Of a DNA stretch of 29,574 bases, positions 1 to 6,908 are shown piece after piece. The DNA lies in the IMG/VR virus record IMGVR_UViG_3300020162_000336, positions 1-29,574 of that record; one strand, written 5' to 3'. The translations under genes were made by a program, and so were the position numbers. The stretch comes from a virus. Position 1 is the stretch's first letter; each line of letters starts with the position of its first letter. A model generated the notes under the pieces. It ran no database searches. It saw only the letters and a list, made by a program, of their open reading frames with translations, and was not told where the DNA came from.

Positions 1-9
1 AACAACGGC

Positions 10-363
10 TTATTCAGCCGCTGCTTCAAGTTGTTCAACTTTAGCTAGATGTCTAACATTAGCTGGCATATCAGTAGATTGTGACCAGTACTCACGCTTA
101 ATCCAACATGGCATAATACTTAACTTAGGTAGCATTACTTTCAACACTTCATCGTGATTGTACGTTATACGTTGGTTTTTGTTGTTAACAAACGTTATTA
201 CTTGATTGCGACCTAGCCAAGATTTTCTGACTACAAAATTAGCTCGTTCGATCGGCGGATAGATAGCGGCCAATTCTTCAGCACTTAGTTTAGCGATTGC
301 TTGAGCGATTAATTCTTTGCTTGTTAAAGCTACTTCAACTGTTTTTTCAGATTTTTTAGACAT
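10..363 (-). CDS. Hypothetical protein, only leftward gene
   Basis: A complete 117-aa reading frame on the complementary strand, with its ATG at 361-363 and TAA at 10-12. Residues 1-35 are rich in Lys, Glu and Ala and should be helical. Residues 43-59 (FVVRKSWLGRNQVITFV) look like a beta hairpin, and the C-terminal half carries several Trp residues. I do not recognise a family. It is the only gene on this strand and diverges from the late genes, so it is probably the first gene of the opposite transcription arm, which in crAss-like phages usually carries replication and expression genes. That placement is inference from orientation alone. Confidence 0.7.
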   Translation of the reverse strand: MSKKSEKTVEVALTSKELIAQAIAKLSAEELAAIYPPIERANFVVRKSWLGRNQVITFVNNKNQRITYNHDEVLKVMLPKLSIMPCWIKREYWSQSTDMPANVRHLAKVEQLEAAAE

Positions 364-391
364 AATTATTATATTTAATTGTTATTAGTTA

Positions 392-435
392 TTTACATTT
401 ATATTATCAATTTAACTTCGTATTGGTTTTGTAAG
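392..435. repeat. 44-bp repeat, copy 1
   Basis: First of four copies of a 44-bp element with 6-base inverted ends. Its ends read TTTACA and TGTAAG, so the outer pair is a T-G wobble. It shares the core TTATATTATCA and the central ACTTCGT with the other copies. Confidence 0.75.
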
Positions 436-477
436 AACTTTTATTTTAATTTATTTATTTTGTTATTTACTTGGTTA

Positions 478-521
478 CTTACATTTATATTATCATTTTC
501 ACTTCGTGTTCAGACTGTAAG
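478..521. repeat. 44-bp repeat, copy 2
   Basis: Perfect inverted ends CTTACA/TGTAAG flank the shared core TTATATTATCA and a small inner dyad, CAC-TTC-GTG. It is exactly the same length as the other three copies. Confidence 0.8.
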
Positions 522-625
522 ATCAAAAATAGTGTATAGCAAAAGACGGAGTGTAACGGAGTCTACTCTTCCGATCGTATTACAGGACCAGGCCATTCAT
601 TTGTTACAAGAAACAACGTTTGTAT

Positions 626-669
626 CTTACACTTATATTATCATAATCACTTCGTGTTCGTCTTGTAAG
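626..669. repeat. 44-bp repeat, copy 3
   Basis: Perfect inverted ends CTTACA/TGTAAG, core TTATATTATCA and inner dyad CAC-TTC-GTG. Like copy 2 it is followed within about 15 bases by GTGTATAGCAA, so the similarity between units extends past the 44 bp. Confidence 0.8.
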
Positions 670-675
670 GTGTGT

Positions 676-837
676 ATAGCAACGCGAGCGAAGCGAGCAC
701 AGCGCTGCCTGTTCATTCCGTCACACAGAGTATTGCTTACACCTGTATTATCACCACCACGTCGTATTGGTCTTGTAGGTAATGCTATACGCGTATGCTA
801 TACGCTACGCTTCGCGTTGCTCCGCTTCGCTTGCTAT
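676..837. repeat. G+C-rich inverted dyads around repeat 4
   Basis: The segment 676-699 (ATAGCAA, then GCGAAGCG and AGCA) has a related copy in inverted orientation at 818-837 (TGCTCCGCTTCGCTTGCTAT). Between them lie repeat 4, the perfect palindrome ATACGCGTAT (787-796) and the mini-hairpin ACGC-TTC-GCGT (around 806-816). These could form a large cruciform or be binding sites. The role is unknown. Confidence 0.55.
736..779. repeat. 44-bp repeat, copy 4 (most diverged)
   Basis: Ends read CTTACA and TGTAGG, which keeps pairing through a T-G wobble. The core is changed to CTGTATTATCA and the centre to CACGTCGT. The length is still exactly 44 bp. Confidence 0.7.
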
Positions 838-959
838 CGTATCGTGTACACATACACCATGCACGTACACATGCCACTGCTACGTAACCGAATCGTATCA
901 CACCAGCTACATATATATATCCTACACAATATCTCGATCGTACGCACGTATCACGACCG

Positions 960-978
960 AAAAGGTAAATCCTTTTTT
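960..978 (+). terminator. Weak terminator-like hairpin
   Basis: AAAAGG (960-965) pairs with CCTTTT (971-976) around a TAAAT loop, and the T run continues to 978. The stem has only two G-C pairs, so it may be incidental. If active, it would stop rightward transcription entering from the repeat region. Confidence 0.25.
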
Positions 979-1071
979 CACGATCCCAAATCGGACCGGG
1001 GGCTGGGTCATTTCAAAGTCGTTTCCGTTGGGGGTCTACGGTTTTAAAATTCGTATATAACCCGTTACTTC

Positions 1072-1079
1072 TATATTTG
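1072..1079 (+). promoter_or_regulatory. Candidate Bacteroidetes-type -7 box
   Basis: TATATTTG matches the Bacteroidetes -7 consensus TAnnTTTG exactly, about 150 bases before the first rightward gene. No clear TTG box is found at the usual distance upstream (the nearest similar string is GTTTT at 1041), so this may be a weak or phage-modified promoter, or chance in AT-rich DNA. Confidence 0.3.
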
Positions 1080-1119
1080 TAATACAATTTTTTTTAAACC
1101 ACTCTTATTATATATAAAA

Positions 1120-1173
1120 ATAGTGTGACGTTAGGTTATTAAGTATAATACTAGTAGGCTAATGTCGCACTGT
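1120..1173 (+). promoter_or_regulatory. Long stem-loop before the first late gene
   Basis: The arm 1122-1134 (AGTGTGACGTTAG) pairs with 1159-1171 (CTAATGTCGCACT) over 13 positions, two of them G-U. The pairing extends by two more pairs at the base. Inside, UAUU pairs with AGUA and AGUA with UACU around a UAA loop, giving a nearly continuous hairpin of more than 20 pairs. There is no T run after it, so it does not resemble a standard terminator. The two G-U pairs mean it is better paired as RNA than as DNA. It could be a 5' leader structure, an RNase site or a small structured RNA. Confidence 0.6.
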
Positions 1174-1226
1174 AAATATGGTGTACTATGCGTGATAGTA
1201 TAAACTATAACTTAAAATATTTTATT

Positions 1227-1733
1227 ATGAGAACATCAGGAACTAAACCAATGAAAAATACAATGAGAAAACAATCACCAATTAAAATGTCTACAACTAA
1301 AACTACAAAGCAATCACCGTTAAAATTTATAGCCGTTTCACAAGCAATTAAAGATAGCGAAAGAAGAGTGGAGGATGCAGCTTATGCAATGAGAGAAAAG
1401 CAACGAAGTGGTGCATCAAGTGCTAAGACTACAAAAGCAGAGTATTTAAAAGGTAAAAAATCAGCTACTACTGAGACTGCTGCTGACGCTAAAGCAAGGC
1501 AAGAAAAAGTTAAAGCAGACAGAGCAGGGTCTAAGATGGATCGCGCTGCCGCTGCTAAAGCTAAAATGGATAAATACAAATCTGGTTCTAAGAGTACAAC
1601 TAGTACGGAAACTTCAACTAAAGAGGTCGCTCCTAAATCTAATCCTGCTGGTAAGCCTGCATCAAGCACAGAAACTTCAGCTAAAGTGCCCACGATGCAA
1701 ATGAAGAAGTCTAATATGAAAAAAAAGTGTTAA
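1227..1733 (+). CDS. Small basic Lys/Ala/Ser/Thr-rich protein with Cys C-terminus
   Basis: 168 aa from the ATG at 1227. The frame is open from 1188, but the downstream start, after AT-rich TATTTTATT, fits this phage's other starts and gives the N-terminus MRTSGTKPMKN. The protein is strongly basic and low in complexity. It carries two copies of a KQSPxK motif (residues 15-20 and 28-33), a long helical Ala/Lys/Asp/Arg stretch in the middle and a Thr/Ser/Glu linker. It ends in MKKKC, an ending also seen at the end of the 48-aa protein at 12654-12800. No enzymatic domain is visible. A packaged or DNA-associated virion protein is a guess from composition and from the shared motif. Confidence 0.6.
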   Translation: MRTSGTKPMKNTMRKQSPIKMSTTKTTKQSPLKFIAVSQAIKDSERRVEDAAYAMREKQRSGASSAKTTKAEYLKGKKSATTETAADAKARQEKVKADRAGSKMDRAAAAKAKMDKYKSGSKSTTSTETSTKEVAPKSNPAGKPASSTETSAKVPTMQMKKSNMKKKC

Positions 1734-1736
1734 GCT

Positions 1737-2597
1737 ATGGCGTTTAAATTAAGAAATCAATCTCCTGTAACACAGTCAAAGCCGGATAGTAACCCATTTA
1801 AGTCTCCTCCCATCCCAAAAAAGGGAGATAAAATAGGAACTAGCGAGGACCTTGACCGCAACGGGAAAGCAAAAACACGCTATTATCTTGGTGATAGGGA
1901 ATTAAACGAGAAAGAATCAACGCTATTTAGAAATCAGGATGCTCAAAAAGCTACACATAAACGTCAAGACTATAATAGATCACAGCCTCATGCGACTACT
2001 AGAGCATTAATGGATGTTACTGGAGTTAGCCAATGGGATGAAGCTGGATTAGCTGCTAGGGATTTAAAACAAATGACAAAATCAGCGTTAGGGTTTAAAA
2101 GTGCTGAAGGATATAAATGGAATACGGACCGTGCAATTGCAGATGCTTTTGATATAATCGGAGCTGTTCCTATTTATGGAAGAGTTAAAGCTGCTCAATC
2201 CGGGCTTAAACTTGCAAAAAGCGCTGTAAAGCCAGCTGCTACTATTGCAAAAAAAATAGCCGGTCACGCGGCAGTAACTTTAACAGGAGCTGCGGCTAAT
2301 GCTAATATTGAAAAAAATAAAAAGAAATCGCCGGCACAACAAAACTCACCTTTGTTGAAACAAAAGTTATCTGCAAAAGCTGCTAAAGCAAAAGCGGTAA
2401 GAGACTTAAGATATGCAAAAACCGATGACAGAAGAACAAAGAAAGCTCACTCACAAAGGATGCATCGTAAACATCCGGGTAACAATGGTAAAGACTATGA
2501 CCACGAGGATGGCAGATTTGAAAGCGTAAAACAAAACCGCGGTAATGAGGGGGAGGGCACTAAAAAAGAAAGTGGTAAAAAATACAAGTTGAAATAA
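1737..2597 (+). CDS. Basic multi-segment protein with DYDHEDGRF...NRGN C-terminal motif
   Basis: 286 aa. The N-terminus carries NQSPVTQ (residues 7-13) and a low-complexity Pro/Lys region. Residues 85-165 contain a Trp motif (GVSQWDEAG) and DAFDIIGAVPIYGRVKAA, which resembles the linker found before toxin domains in polymorphic toxins. Residues 165-190 are an Ala-rich helix that may touch membranes. The C-terminal 60 residues are very basic and carry DYDHEDGRF (253-261) and QNRGN (266-270), a pattern I associate with phage and toxin-like proteins but cannot assign. It could be an ejected virion protein or a nuclease-like effector. The neighbour at 2597 starts inside its stop codon (TAATG). 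Confidence 0.6.
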   Translation: MAFKLRNQSPVTQSKPDSNPFKSPPIPKKGDKIGTSEDLDRNGKAKTRYYLGDRELNEKESTLFRNQDAQKATHKRQDYNRSQPHATTRALMDVTGVSQWDEAGLAARDLKQMTKSALGFKSAEGYKWNTDRAIADAFDIIGAVPIYGRVKAAQSGLKLAKSAVKPAATIAKKIAGHAAVTLTGAAANANIEKNKKKSPAQQNSPLLKQKLSAKAAKAKAVRDLRYAKTDDRRTKKAHSQRMHRKHPGNNGKDYDHEDGRFESVKQNRGNEGEGTKKESGKKYKLK

Positions 2598-2854
2598 TGG
2601 CTACGCAAAGATTTATGGGTAAAGGCCAATTAGTTGATAGATTAATGGCACAAGTTGGTAGTAGATCATTAGCTATGGGTATATTAAAGAAGAGAGGTGA
2701 TATGACTGATTCTGGGGAACTAACAGTTAAAGGTAGGAAAAGAAATAATATGACCGCTGAGGAAAGAGCAAAAGACCGCGCCTCAAAAGCTAGTGGTAAA
2801 CCGGATAGTAGTTTTATATATAATCCAAGAACTAATACAACAAGATTAAAATGA
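2597..2854 (+). CDS. Conserved small basic phage protein (function unknown)
   Basis: 85 aa, starting in TAATG with the preceding gene. The sequence GKGQLVDRLMAQVGSRSLA followed by ILKKRGDMTDSGELT and MTAEERAKDRASKASG is of a type I have seen repeatedly in small proteins of marine phages. It is Lys/Arg rich, has no transmembrane segment, and ends with a short SFIYNPRTN strand. The first 35 residues look like a compact helix-turn-helix-like unit. Its function is unknown. Its place among other small basic proteins upstream of the tail fibres suggests a minor virion or morphogenesis role. Confidence 0.65.
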   Translation: MATQRFMGKGQLVDRLMAQVGSRSLAMGILKKRGDMTDSGELTVKGRKRNNMTAEERAKDRASKASGKPDSSFIYNPRTNTTRLK

Positions 2855-3216
2855 ACATGAAAGGCATAGGCCCTCAGGGATTGGGCACAAGTAAAACCAA
2901 CGGATACACTATTGGCGAAGGCAAAGATTGCGGGTGTAGTCCTTTACATAAAACTGCTGCGTGGACACGCAAAGAAGGTAAAGATCCTAAAGGCGGATTA
3001 AACGCAAAAGGTGTTGCAAGTTATAGAGCAGCTAATCCTGGAAGTAAATTGCAAACAGCTGTTACTAAAAAACCATCGGAGTTAAAAGCTGGTAGTAAAG
3101 ATGCAAAGCGTAGAAAATCTTTCTGTGCTAGAATGTCTGGCATGCCGGGGCCTATGAAAAAACCGAATGGTGAGCCAACAAGAAAAAAATTAGCATTAGA
3201 CAAATGGAACTGTTAA
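2851..3216 (+). CDS. DUF6321-like small protein
   Basis: 121 aa. Its ATG overlaps the previous stop (ATGA). The order AWTRKEGKDPKGGLNAKG, then a stretch of basic residues, then RRKSFCARMSGMPGPMKK and a closing LALDKWNC matches a widespread phage and environmental protein family that I recall as DUF6321. It has several Cys residues (including CGC near residue 28, FCAR and the final Cys) and no obvious active site. The function is unknown. Homologues sit with structural genes in many marine phages. The family name is from memory and was not searched. Confidence 0.7.
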   Translation: MNMKGIGPQGLGTSKTNGYTIGEGKDCGCSPLHKTAAWTRKEGKDPKGGLNAKGVASYRAANPGSKLQTAVTKKPSELKAGSKDAKRRKSFCARMSGMPGPMKKPNGEPTRKKLALDKWNC

Positions 3217-3350
3217 AAAGAAAAGATGGATCTAAGTCAAGACGTGGACTTTGGGATAATATTAGAGAGAACAAAGGTAGTGGTAAAAAACCAACCAAAG
3301 CAATGCTATCGGAAGCAAAAAAAATAAAAGCTAAAACTAAAAAGAAATAA
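3204..3350 (+). CDS. 48-aa basic protein with GLWDNIR motif
   Basis: A short frame starting 13 bases inside the end of the preceding gene, in another frame, and ending 2 bases before the next ATG. The protein begins MELLKRKDGSKSRRG, contains GLWDNIRENKGSGKKPT and ends in a Lys-rich tail. I recognise the GLWDNIR-x-N-x-G-S-GKKPT core from small proteins of other Bacteroidetes and marine phages. The exact fit between its neighbours and the familiar motif support it as a real gene. Its function is unknown, and the Lys content suggests binding to nucleic acid or capsid. Confidence 0.7.
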   Translation: MELLKRKDGSKSRRGLWDNIRENKGSGKKPTKAMLSEAKKIKAKTKKK

Positions 3351-3352
3351 TT

Positions 3353-3664
3353 ATGAAACCATCAATATTAAAACATTGTTCTGGAAGAAACTATAACTCC
3401 CCTTTTCATCAAGAAAACAAAGAAAGAAGTTTTAGTGCAGATTTAAATATAGATAAAGAACAAAAAATGATTTCCCCCTCGCTAAGCGCCACGTCTGGAA
3501 ACTTAAGTGCAAATGCTGGAGCTAATATATCACCTATGGGTAAATCATACAATGCTGGAATTGGCTTTAATAAAGGTGGATTCCATGCTGGAGTAGGAAT
3601 ATCAGGTGCCGACAAAAGCAAACCTAATGTTACAGCTAATTTAGGTTATAGTAAAAACTTTTAA
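3353..3664 (+). CDS. Small Gly/Ser-rich protein with alternating repeats
   Basis: 103 aa. The N-terminal third has a CSGRNYNSPFHQE segment containing the shared [N/Q]-[S/T]-P-hydrophobic motif (NSPF, residues 15-18). The rest alternates short Gly/Ala/Asn-rich units such as SANAGANIS, NAGIGFNKGG and HAGVGISG, which look like beta-strand repeats with small side chains. It has no transmembrane helix and no signal peptide. I do not recognise a family. It is the last of the small basic or low-complexity genes before the tail-fibre cassette, so a minor virion component is plausible. Confidence 0.55.
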   Translation: MKPSILKHCSGRNYNSPFHQENKERSFSADLNIDKEQKMISPSLSATSGNLSANAGANISPMGKSYNAGIGFNKGGFHAGVGISGADKSKPNVTANLGYSKNF

Positions 3665-3674
3665 ATAATAAACA

Positions 3675-3983
3675 ATGGCAATAATATATAGTTATCCGCA
3701 CGCAACTCCTACTATAAATGATATGGTATTAGGAGCCAGGTTTAGAGAGAGTGAAGGCATATCTACTAATTCTTTTTATATATCTGACTTAGTAAATTTA
3801 ATGAGTACTACAACAGAGGTATATACTGGAGTAAGTCCATTAAGCAAAGCAGACTTAAATGAATTATACCCAAATGCAATGATTGGATTTAAAGTTCAAG
3901 CCATCGATCCTGAAGTATTGGTCATATATGAAAAAACCTCATCTAATGATTGGTTAATATATTCTATAGAAATAGTATCATAA
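3675..3983 (+). CDS. Fibre-anchor-like small protein (truncated adhesin N-domain)
   Basis: 102 aa. The start, IIYSYPHATPTINDMVLGA, parallels the N-terminus of the next gene (ISNSYPKGVPIEDQDLFVG). Both then run through a Ser/Thr segment to a helix ending in a hydrophobic LVNLM or VADYL motif. In this protein only about 50 more residues follow (including NAMIGFKVQAID and a WLIYSIEIVS strand), so it is the anchor domain with a small cap and no fibre shaft. I infer a tail-fibre connector or baseplate adaptor. It sits 4 bases before the fibre gene. Confidence 0.55.
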   Translation: MAIIYSYPHATPTINDMVLGARFRESEGISTNSFYISDLVNLMSTTTEVYTGVSPLSKADLNELYPNAMIGFKVQAIDPEVLVIYEKTSSNDWLIYSIEIVS

Positions 3984-3986
3984 AAA

Positions 3987-5321
3987 ATGCCAATATCTAA
4001 TTCATATCCAAAGGGCGTACCTATTGAGGATCAGGATTTATTTGTAGGAACTAAAGCTACTAATAATAGAACAGTAAATTATACTGCTCAGGGAGTTGCG
4101 GATTACTTGAATATAAATTCAAAGGTTTCTATTGGAGGACAAATGTCATTCCAGTTTGTTACCGTGCCTAACGTAGCTAAGACTATAGCGTTTGATGGTG
4201 GGGGCGGTGACAATACCGCGTTTTCAGCAATAACTAAATTAATTGTTTCGGCTGTTGATGCGTCTACTGCAAATATAACTATATTTTTAAACTATTTAAA
4301 CAATAGTCAAATATTATTATCAGAACAGAATCAACCAAACTTTTTTGGACATTATAAAATAACGGGGTATACGCAAATAGGTACATCGGCATTCTATGAA
4401 TTAGATTTAGAATTTATTGGCGGTAATGGAACTATTTTTGATAAACAGTATTATGATTTAGTCTCATTTGTTTTAAGTACTGAGGTTACTACTCCAACGC
4501 TTCAAGAAGTTACTGATGCAGGAAATATTACTACTAATTCAATAACTGTTGCAGGTATATATTCAGGAAATTTATATTCAGATGGATATAATTTTGGAAT
4601 TAGTGATAATTATGATACTAACTATAATTTATTGTATCAACCTTATAGTGGTTTAGAAATAACTAACACTTCTGATCATGTTTATATTTATCAAGACGCA
4701 AGTATAGGATTCCAAAATTTTGCAGGCGGATATGGTAATTTAAGATCAGATTTTGTAACAGGTTCTTGGTCTTGGCAGTTTCCTGACGCTTCAGGCACTT
4801 TAGCTTTAACTTCTAATGTAGGTACATGGGGAGCATTAAATTATCCTACATGGACTACAGGCACACCATTTGTAAAGATGACTGCTGCAGGAACATTTGC
4901 ATTAGACACTACATCATATTATCCTTATCCAACAGGTACAATATCTCAATATATCAGAGGAGATGGTACATTAGCTACATTTCCAAGTGTAGCTACCCCA
5001 ACACTTCAACAGGTAACAACAGCAGGTAATACTACTACAGATTCTATATTCCTTCAGAGTGGATTATCGCCTAATTCGGTAATTTTATCAAATGGCTATA
5101 TTTCTCTTTCCAATAATATTACAAATAGACAAATTACAATATCTACAAGTAATGACATCTCATTTTCAGATGGAGCGGGTAATAGTCTTTACTTAAAATC
5201 GCCTACTACTATTACAGCTACAAATACTCAAACACTACAAAATGCAAGTGGCACAATAGCTTTACTTTCTGACATACCAACAGTTGGATTTGAACAAAAT
5301 TTTTTATTAATGGGATCGTAA
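3987..5321 (+). CDS. Tail fibre / adhesin with internal repeats
   Basis: 444 aa. An N-terminal anchor segment (SYPKGVPIEDQDLFVGTKA, about residues 5-25) is followed by a beta-rich region. Two shaft modules begin with TPTLQEVTDAGN (about residue 168) and TPTLQQVTTAGN (about residue 337). Between them are FPDASGTLALTS and GTPFVKMTAAGTFALDTTSY, both common in phage fibre shafts. A second ASGTIALLSD closes the C-terminal end. These motifs, the Thr/Ser/Asn/Gly composition and the lack of any enzymatic signature point to a receptor-binding fibre. The receptor cannot be read from the sequence. Confidence 0.75.
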   Translation: MPISNSYPKGVPIEDQDLFVGTKATNNRTVNYTAQGVADYLNINSKVSIGGQMSFQFVTVPNVAKTIAFDGGGGDNTAFSAITKLIVSAVDASTANITIFLNYLNNSQILLSEQNQPNFFGHYKITGYTQIGTSAFYELDLEFIGGNGTIFDKQYYDLVSFVLSTEVTTPTLQEVTDAGNITTNSITVAGIYSGNLYSDGYNFGISDNYDTNYNLLYQPYSGLEITNTSDHVYIYQDASIGFQNFAGGYGNLRSDFVTGSWSWQFPDASGTLALTSNVGTWGALNYPTWTTGTPFVKMTAAGTFALDTTSYYPYPTGTISQYIRGDGTLATFPSVATPTLQQVTTAGNTTTDSIFLQSGLSPNSVILSNGYISLSNNITNRQITISTSNDISFSDGAGNSLYLKSPTTITATNTQTLQNASGTIALLSDIPTVGFEQNFLLMGS

Positions 5322-5324
5322 ATT

Positions 5325-5654
5325 ATGGCAAACGTATACAAAATACTAGGGCAGGTAAGTCCTTCAGCAACAACACCTACAGATTTATATACTGTACCTG
5401 CAGCAACGTCTGCTGTGTGTAGTTCTATATCAATCTGCAACTTAGCAGCAACACAAACTTCATTTAGAGTTAGTATATCTCAAGGAGGTGCTGCAACAAC
5501 AAATAAAGACTATCTTTATTACGATATACTTCTTGCAGGTAATGATACATTTATTGCAACAATAGGTGTTACATTAGCAGCAACAGACAAGATAAGAGTT
5601 TATTCAGGAAATAGTAGCCTAGCCTTTCAGGTATGGGGTACTGAAATATCATAA
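5325..5654 (+). CDS. Small beta-sandwich tail/adhesin-associated protein
   Basis: 109 aa. The sequence KILGQVSPSATTPTDLYTVPAA, then ICNLAATQTSFRVSIS, a DYLYYD strand and IRVYSGNSSLAFQVWGTEIS, matches a small beta-sandwich protein found beside fibre genes in many unrelated phages. Those proteins are commonly annotated as structural or tail proteins. The C-terminal FQVWGTEIS strand is characteristic. It lies between two fibre genes with only 2-3 base gaps. I infer a fibre-tip, decoration or host-contact role. The identification rests on remembered sequence pattern. Confidence 0.65.
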   Translation: MANVYKILGQVSPSATTPTDLYTVPAATSAVCSSISICNLAATQTSFRVSISQGGAATTNKDYLYYDILLAGNDTFIATIGVTLAATDKIRVYSGNSSLAFQVWGTEIS

Positions 5655-5656
5655 CT

Positions 5657-6907
5657 ATGGCACAGAACTATTCAGGTTACAGTATAATAGACCCAGATGT
5701 AGCTATCAGAGATAGTGCAAACCTGGATGCATTCAGTAGATTGAGAGTGTCCAATCCTCTTATTCTACATAATTCTCAGCTTACATATGACCTTGCTCCT
5801 ATTATTATGGAGCAAATAACAAATGGAACTGGCGCTACTATTACTCATGACTCTACAAATAGACAAGCGCTAATGACGTTTAGTTCTACTCCTACAGGAG
5901 GTAAAGCATTTATGCAGAGTTATGAATATTTACCATATCAGCCAGGTAGGTCTCAGCTTATATTTGTTACATTTAATATGATTGCTGATGTAGCTAACAC
6001 ATTAAAGTTTGCAGGATATTCAGATGGTGTAAATGGAATTGAGTTTCAGTTAAGTGGATCCACCAAACAATTTGTTGTTTATTCTGCTAGTTCTGCTGGT
6101 AATGAAACTGTTACACAATCTTCTTGGAATTTAGATAAGTTAGATGGTACAGGTGCTAGTGGAATAACACTTGACATAACTAAGACACAAATTTTAGTTA
6201 TAGATGTGCAGGCTTTATATGTTGGTAGAGTAAGAATGGGGTTTGATATTGGAGGTCAAATTATATATGCTCATGAATTTTTACACGCTAATATATTTTC
6301 TTCACCATACGTGCAATCAGCCAACCTTCCTGTTAGATGTGGTATGACTTGTACAGGAACAGTGTCTACAACAATGAATTTCATATGTTCTGCTGTAATA
6401 TCTGAAGGAGGCTCTGAAGACATTAATGTTTATGGATATACATTCCAACAAGACTCAGGTGTTATAAGTGTTACAACTGGAGGAACACACATGATTAGCC
6501 TTAGACCAAGAACAACATTTAATAGTATTGCAAATAGAACAAGGGTGGCATATATAGATGTTGAAATATACAATGCTGGAAACCAACCTATTCAATGGCA
6601 ATTATGTATTGGTCAGGCTTTAACAGGAACAACAACATACAATAATGTAAACACTGCATATAGCTCAAGCGAGTATAATATTTTAGGTACTCTAAGTGGA
6701 AGTCCTACAATCGTAATAGATGGAGGTTATGTAGCTTCTTCTGGAGGTGCTAAAGGTGTAACAAACACAGCTATTGTATCTCGTTATCCAATTACACTAG
6801 ACGCAGCAGGTTTACAAAGAACTTTAGGAACGCTAACTTTAAAAGCTACATCATTAAGTGGTACACAAACTGTTTATGCTTCAATAAAATTTAGAGAAAT
6901 TAGATAG
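5657..6907 (+). CDS. Large beta-rich tail structural / fibre protein
   Basis: 416 aa. The opening DAFSRLRVSNP (about residues 24-34), followed by YQPGRSQLIFVTF, DKLDGTGASGITLD, YVGRVRMGFDIGGQ and NLPVRCGMTCTG, is the hallmark of a widespread phage structural protein usually encoded in tail or head-fibre clusters. The C-terminal third (SLRPRTTFNS to YASIKFREIR) forms a further beta domain of the same family. There is no signal peptide or membrane segment. I infer a virion-exposed fibre or baseplate component acting with its neighbours. Its exact position in the particle cannot be told from the sequence. Confidence 0.7.
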   Translation: MAQNYSGYSIIDPDVAIRDSANLDAFSRLRVSNPLILHNSQLTYDLAPIIMEQITNGTGATITHDSTNRQALMTFSSTPTGGKAFMQSYEYLPYQPGRSQLIFVTFNMIADVANTLKFAGYSDGVNGIEFQLSGSTKQFVVYSASSAGNETVTQSSWNLDKLDGTGASGITLDITKTQILVIDVQALYVGRVRMGFDIGGQIIYAHEFLHANIFSSPYVQSANLPVRCGMTCTGTVSTTMNFICSAVISEGGSEDINVYGYTFQQDSGVISVTTGGTHMISLRPRTTFNSIANRTRVAYIDVEIYNAGNQPIQWQLCIGQALTGTTTYNNVNTAYSSSEYNILGTLSGSPTIVIDGGYVASSGGAKGVTNTAIVSRYPITLDAAGLQRTLGTLTLKATSLSGTQTVYASIKFREIR

Positions 6908-6908
6908 T

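Larger units (their letters stand above)
364..1226. other. Divergent control region between the two transcription arms
   Basis: About 860 bases lie between the leftward gene and the first rightward start, with no convincing gene. The region holds four 44-bp repeats (392-779), G+C-rich dyads (676-837), a short hairpin followed by T's (960-978), a -7-like promoter box (1072-1079) and a long stem-loop (1120-1173). Base composition changes sharply: 33 of the 60 bases at 661-720 are G or C, against roughly one third across the coding regions. Its position suggests divergent promoters, and possibly a replication or packaging site. The function is not shown by the sequence. Confidence 0.6.

Noticed and set aside
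566-576. CTCTTCCGATC matches the end of a common sequencing adapter
   Set aside because: Only 11 bases match and the flanks do not, so it is probably chance. Because it lies in the odd-composition patch, read mapping across 540-600 would be a sensible check.
392-779. CRISPR-like array
   Set aside because: Spacers are uneven (42, 104 and 66 bases), repeats differ in many positions and there are no cas genes in the window.
392-779. Integron attC sites or tiny transposable elements
   Set aside because: No GTTRRRY/RYYYAAC ends, no integrase, no target-site duplications visible and no gene cassettes between copies.
379-1047. A long rightward open frame (222 codons, TTG-type start) across the control region
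   Set aside because: It runs through the four repeats and G+C-rich dyads, and its product is a patchwork with no protein-like pattern. Nothing about it resembles the other phage proteins.
782-1060. Second rightward open frame (92 codons) in the same region
   Set aside because: It overlaps the one above in another frame over palindromic sequence, with Cys/Tyr/His-rich low-information translation. It is most likely chance.
364-1226. tRNA genes, often found in phage intergenic regions
   Set aside because: I could not find a cloverleaf with acceptor stem and a GTTC-type T loop in either orientation by eye. A tRNAscan run would settle it.
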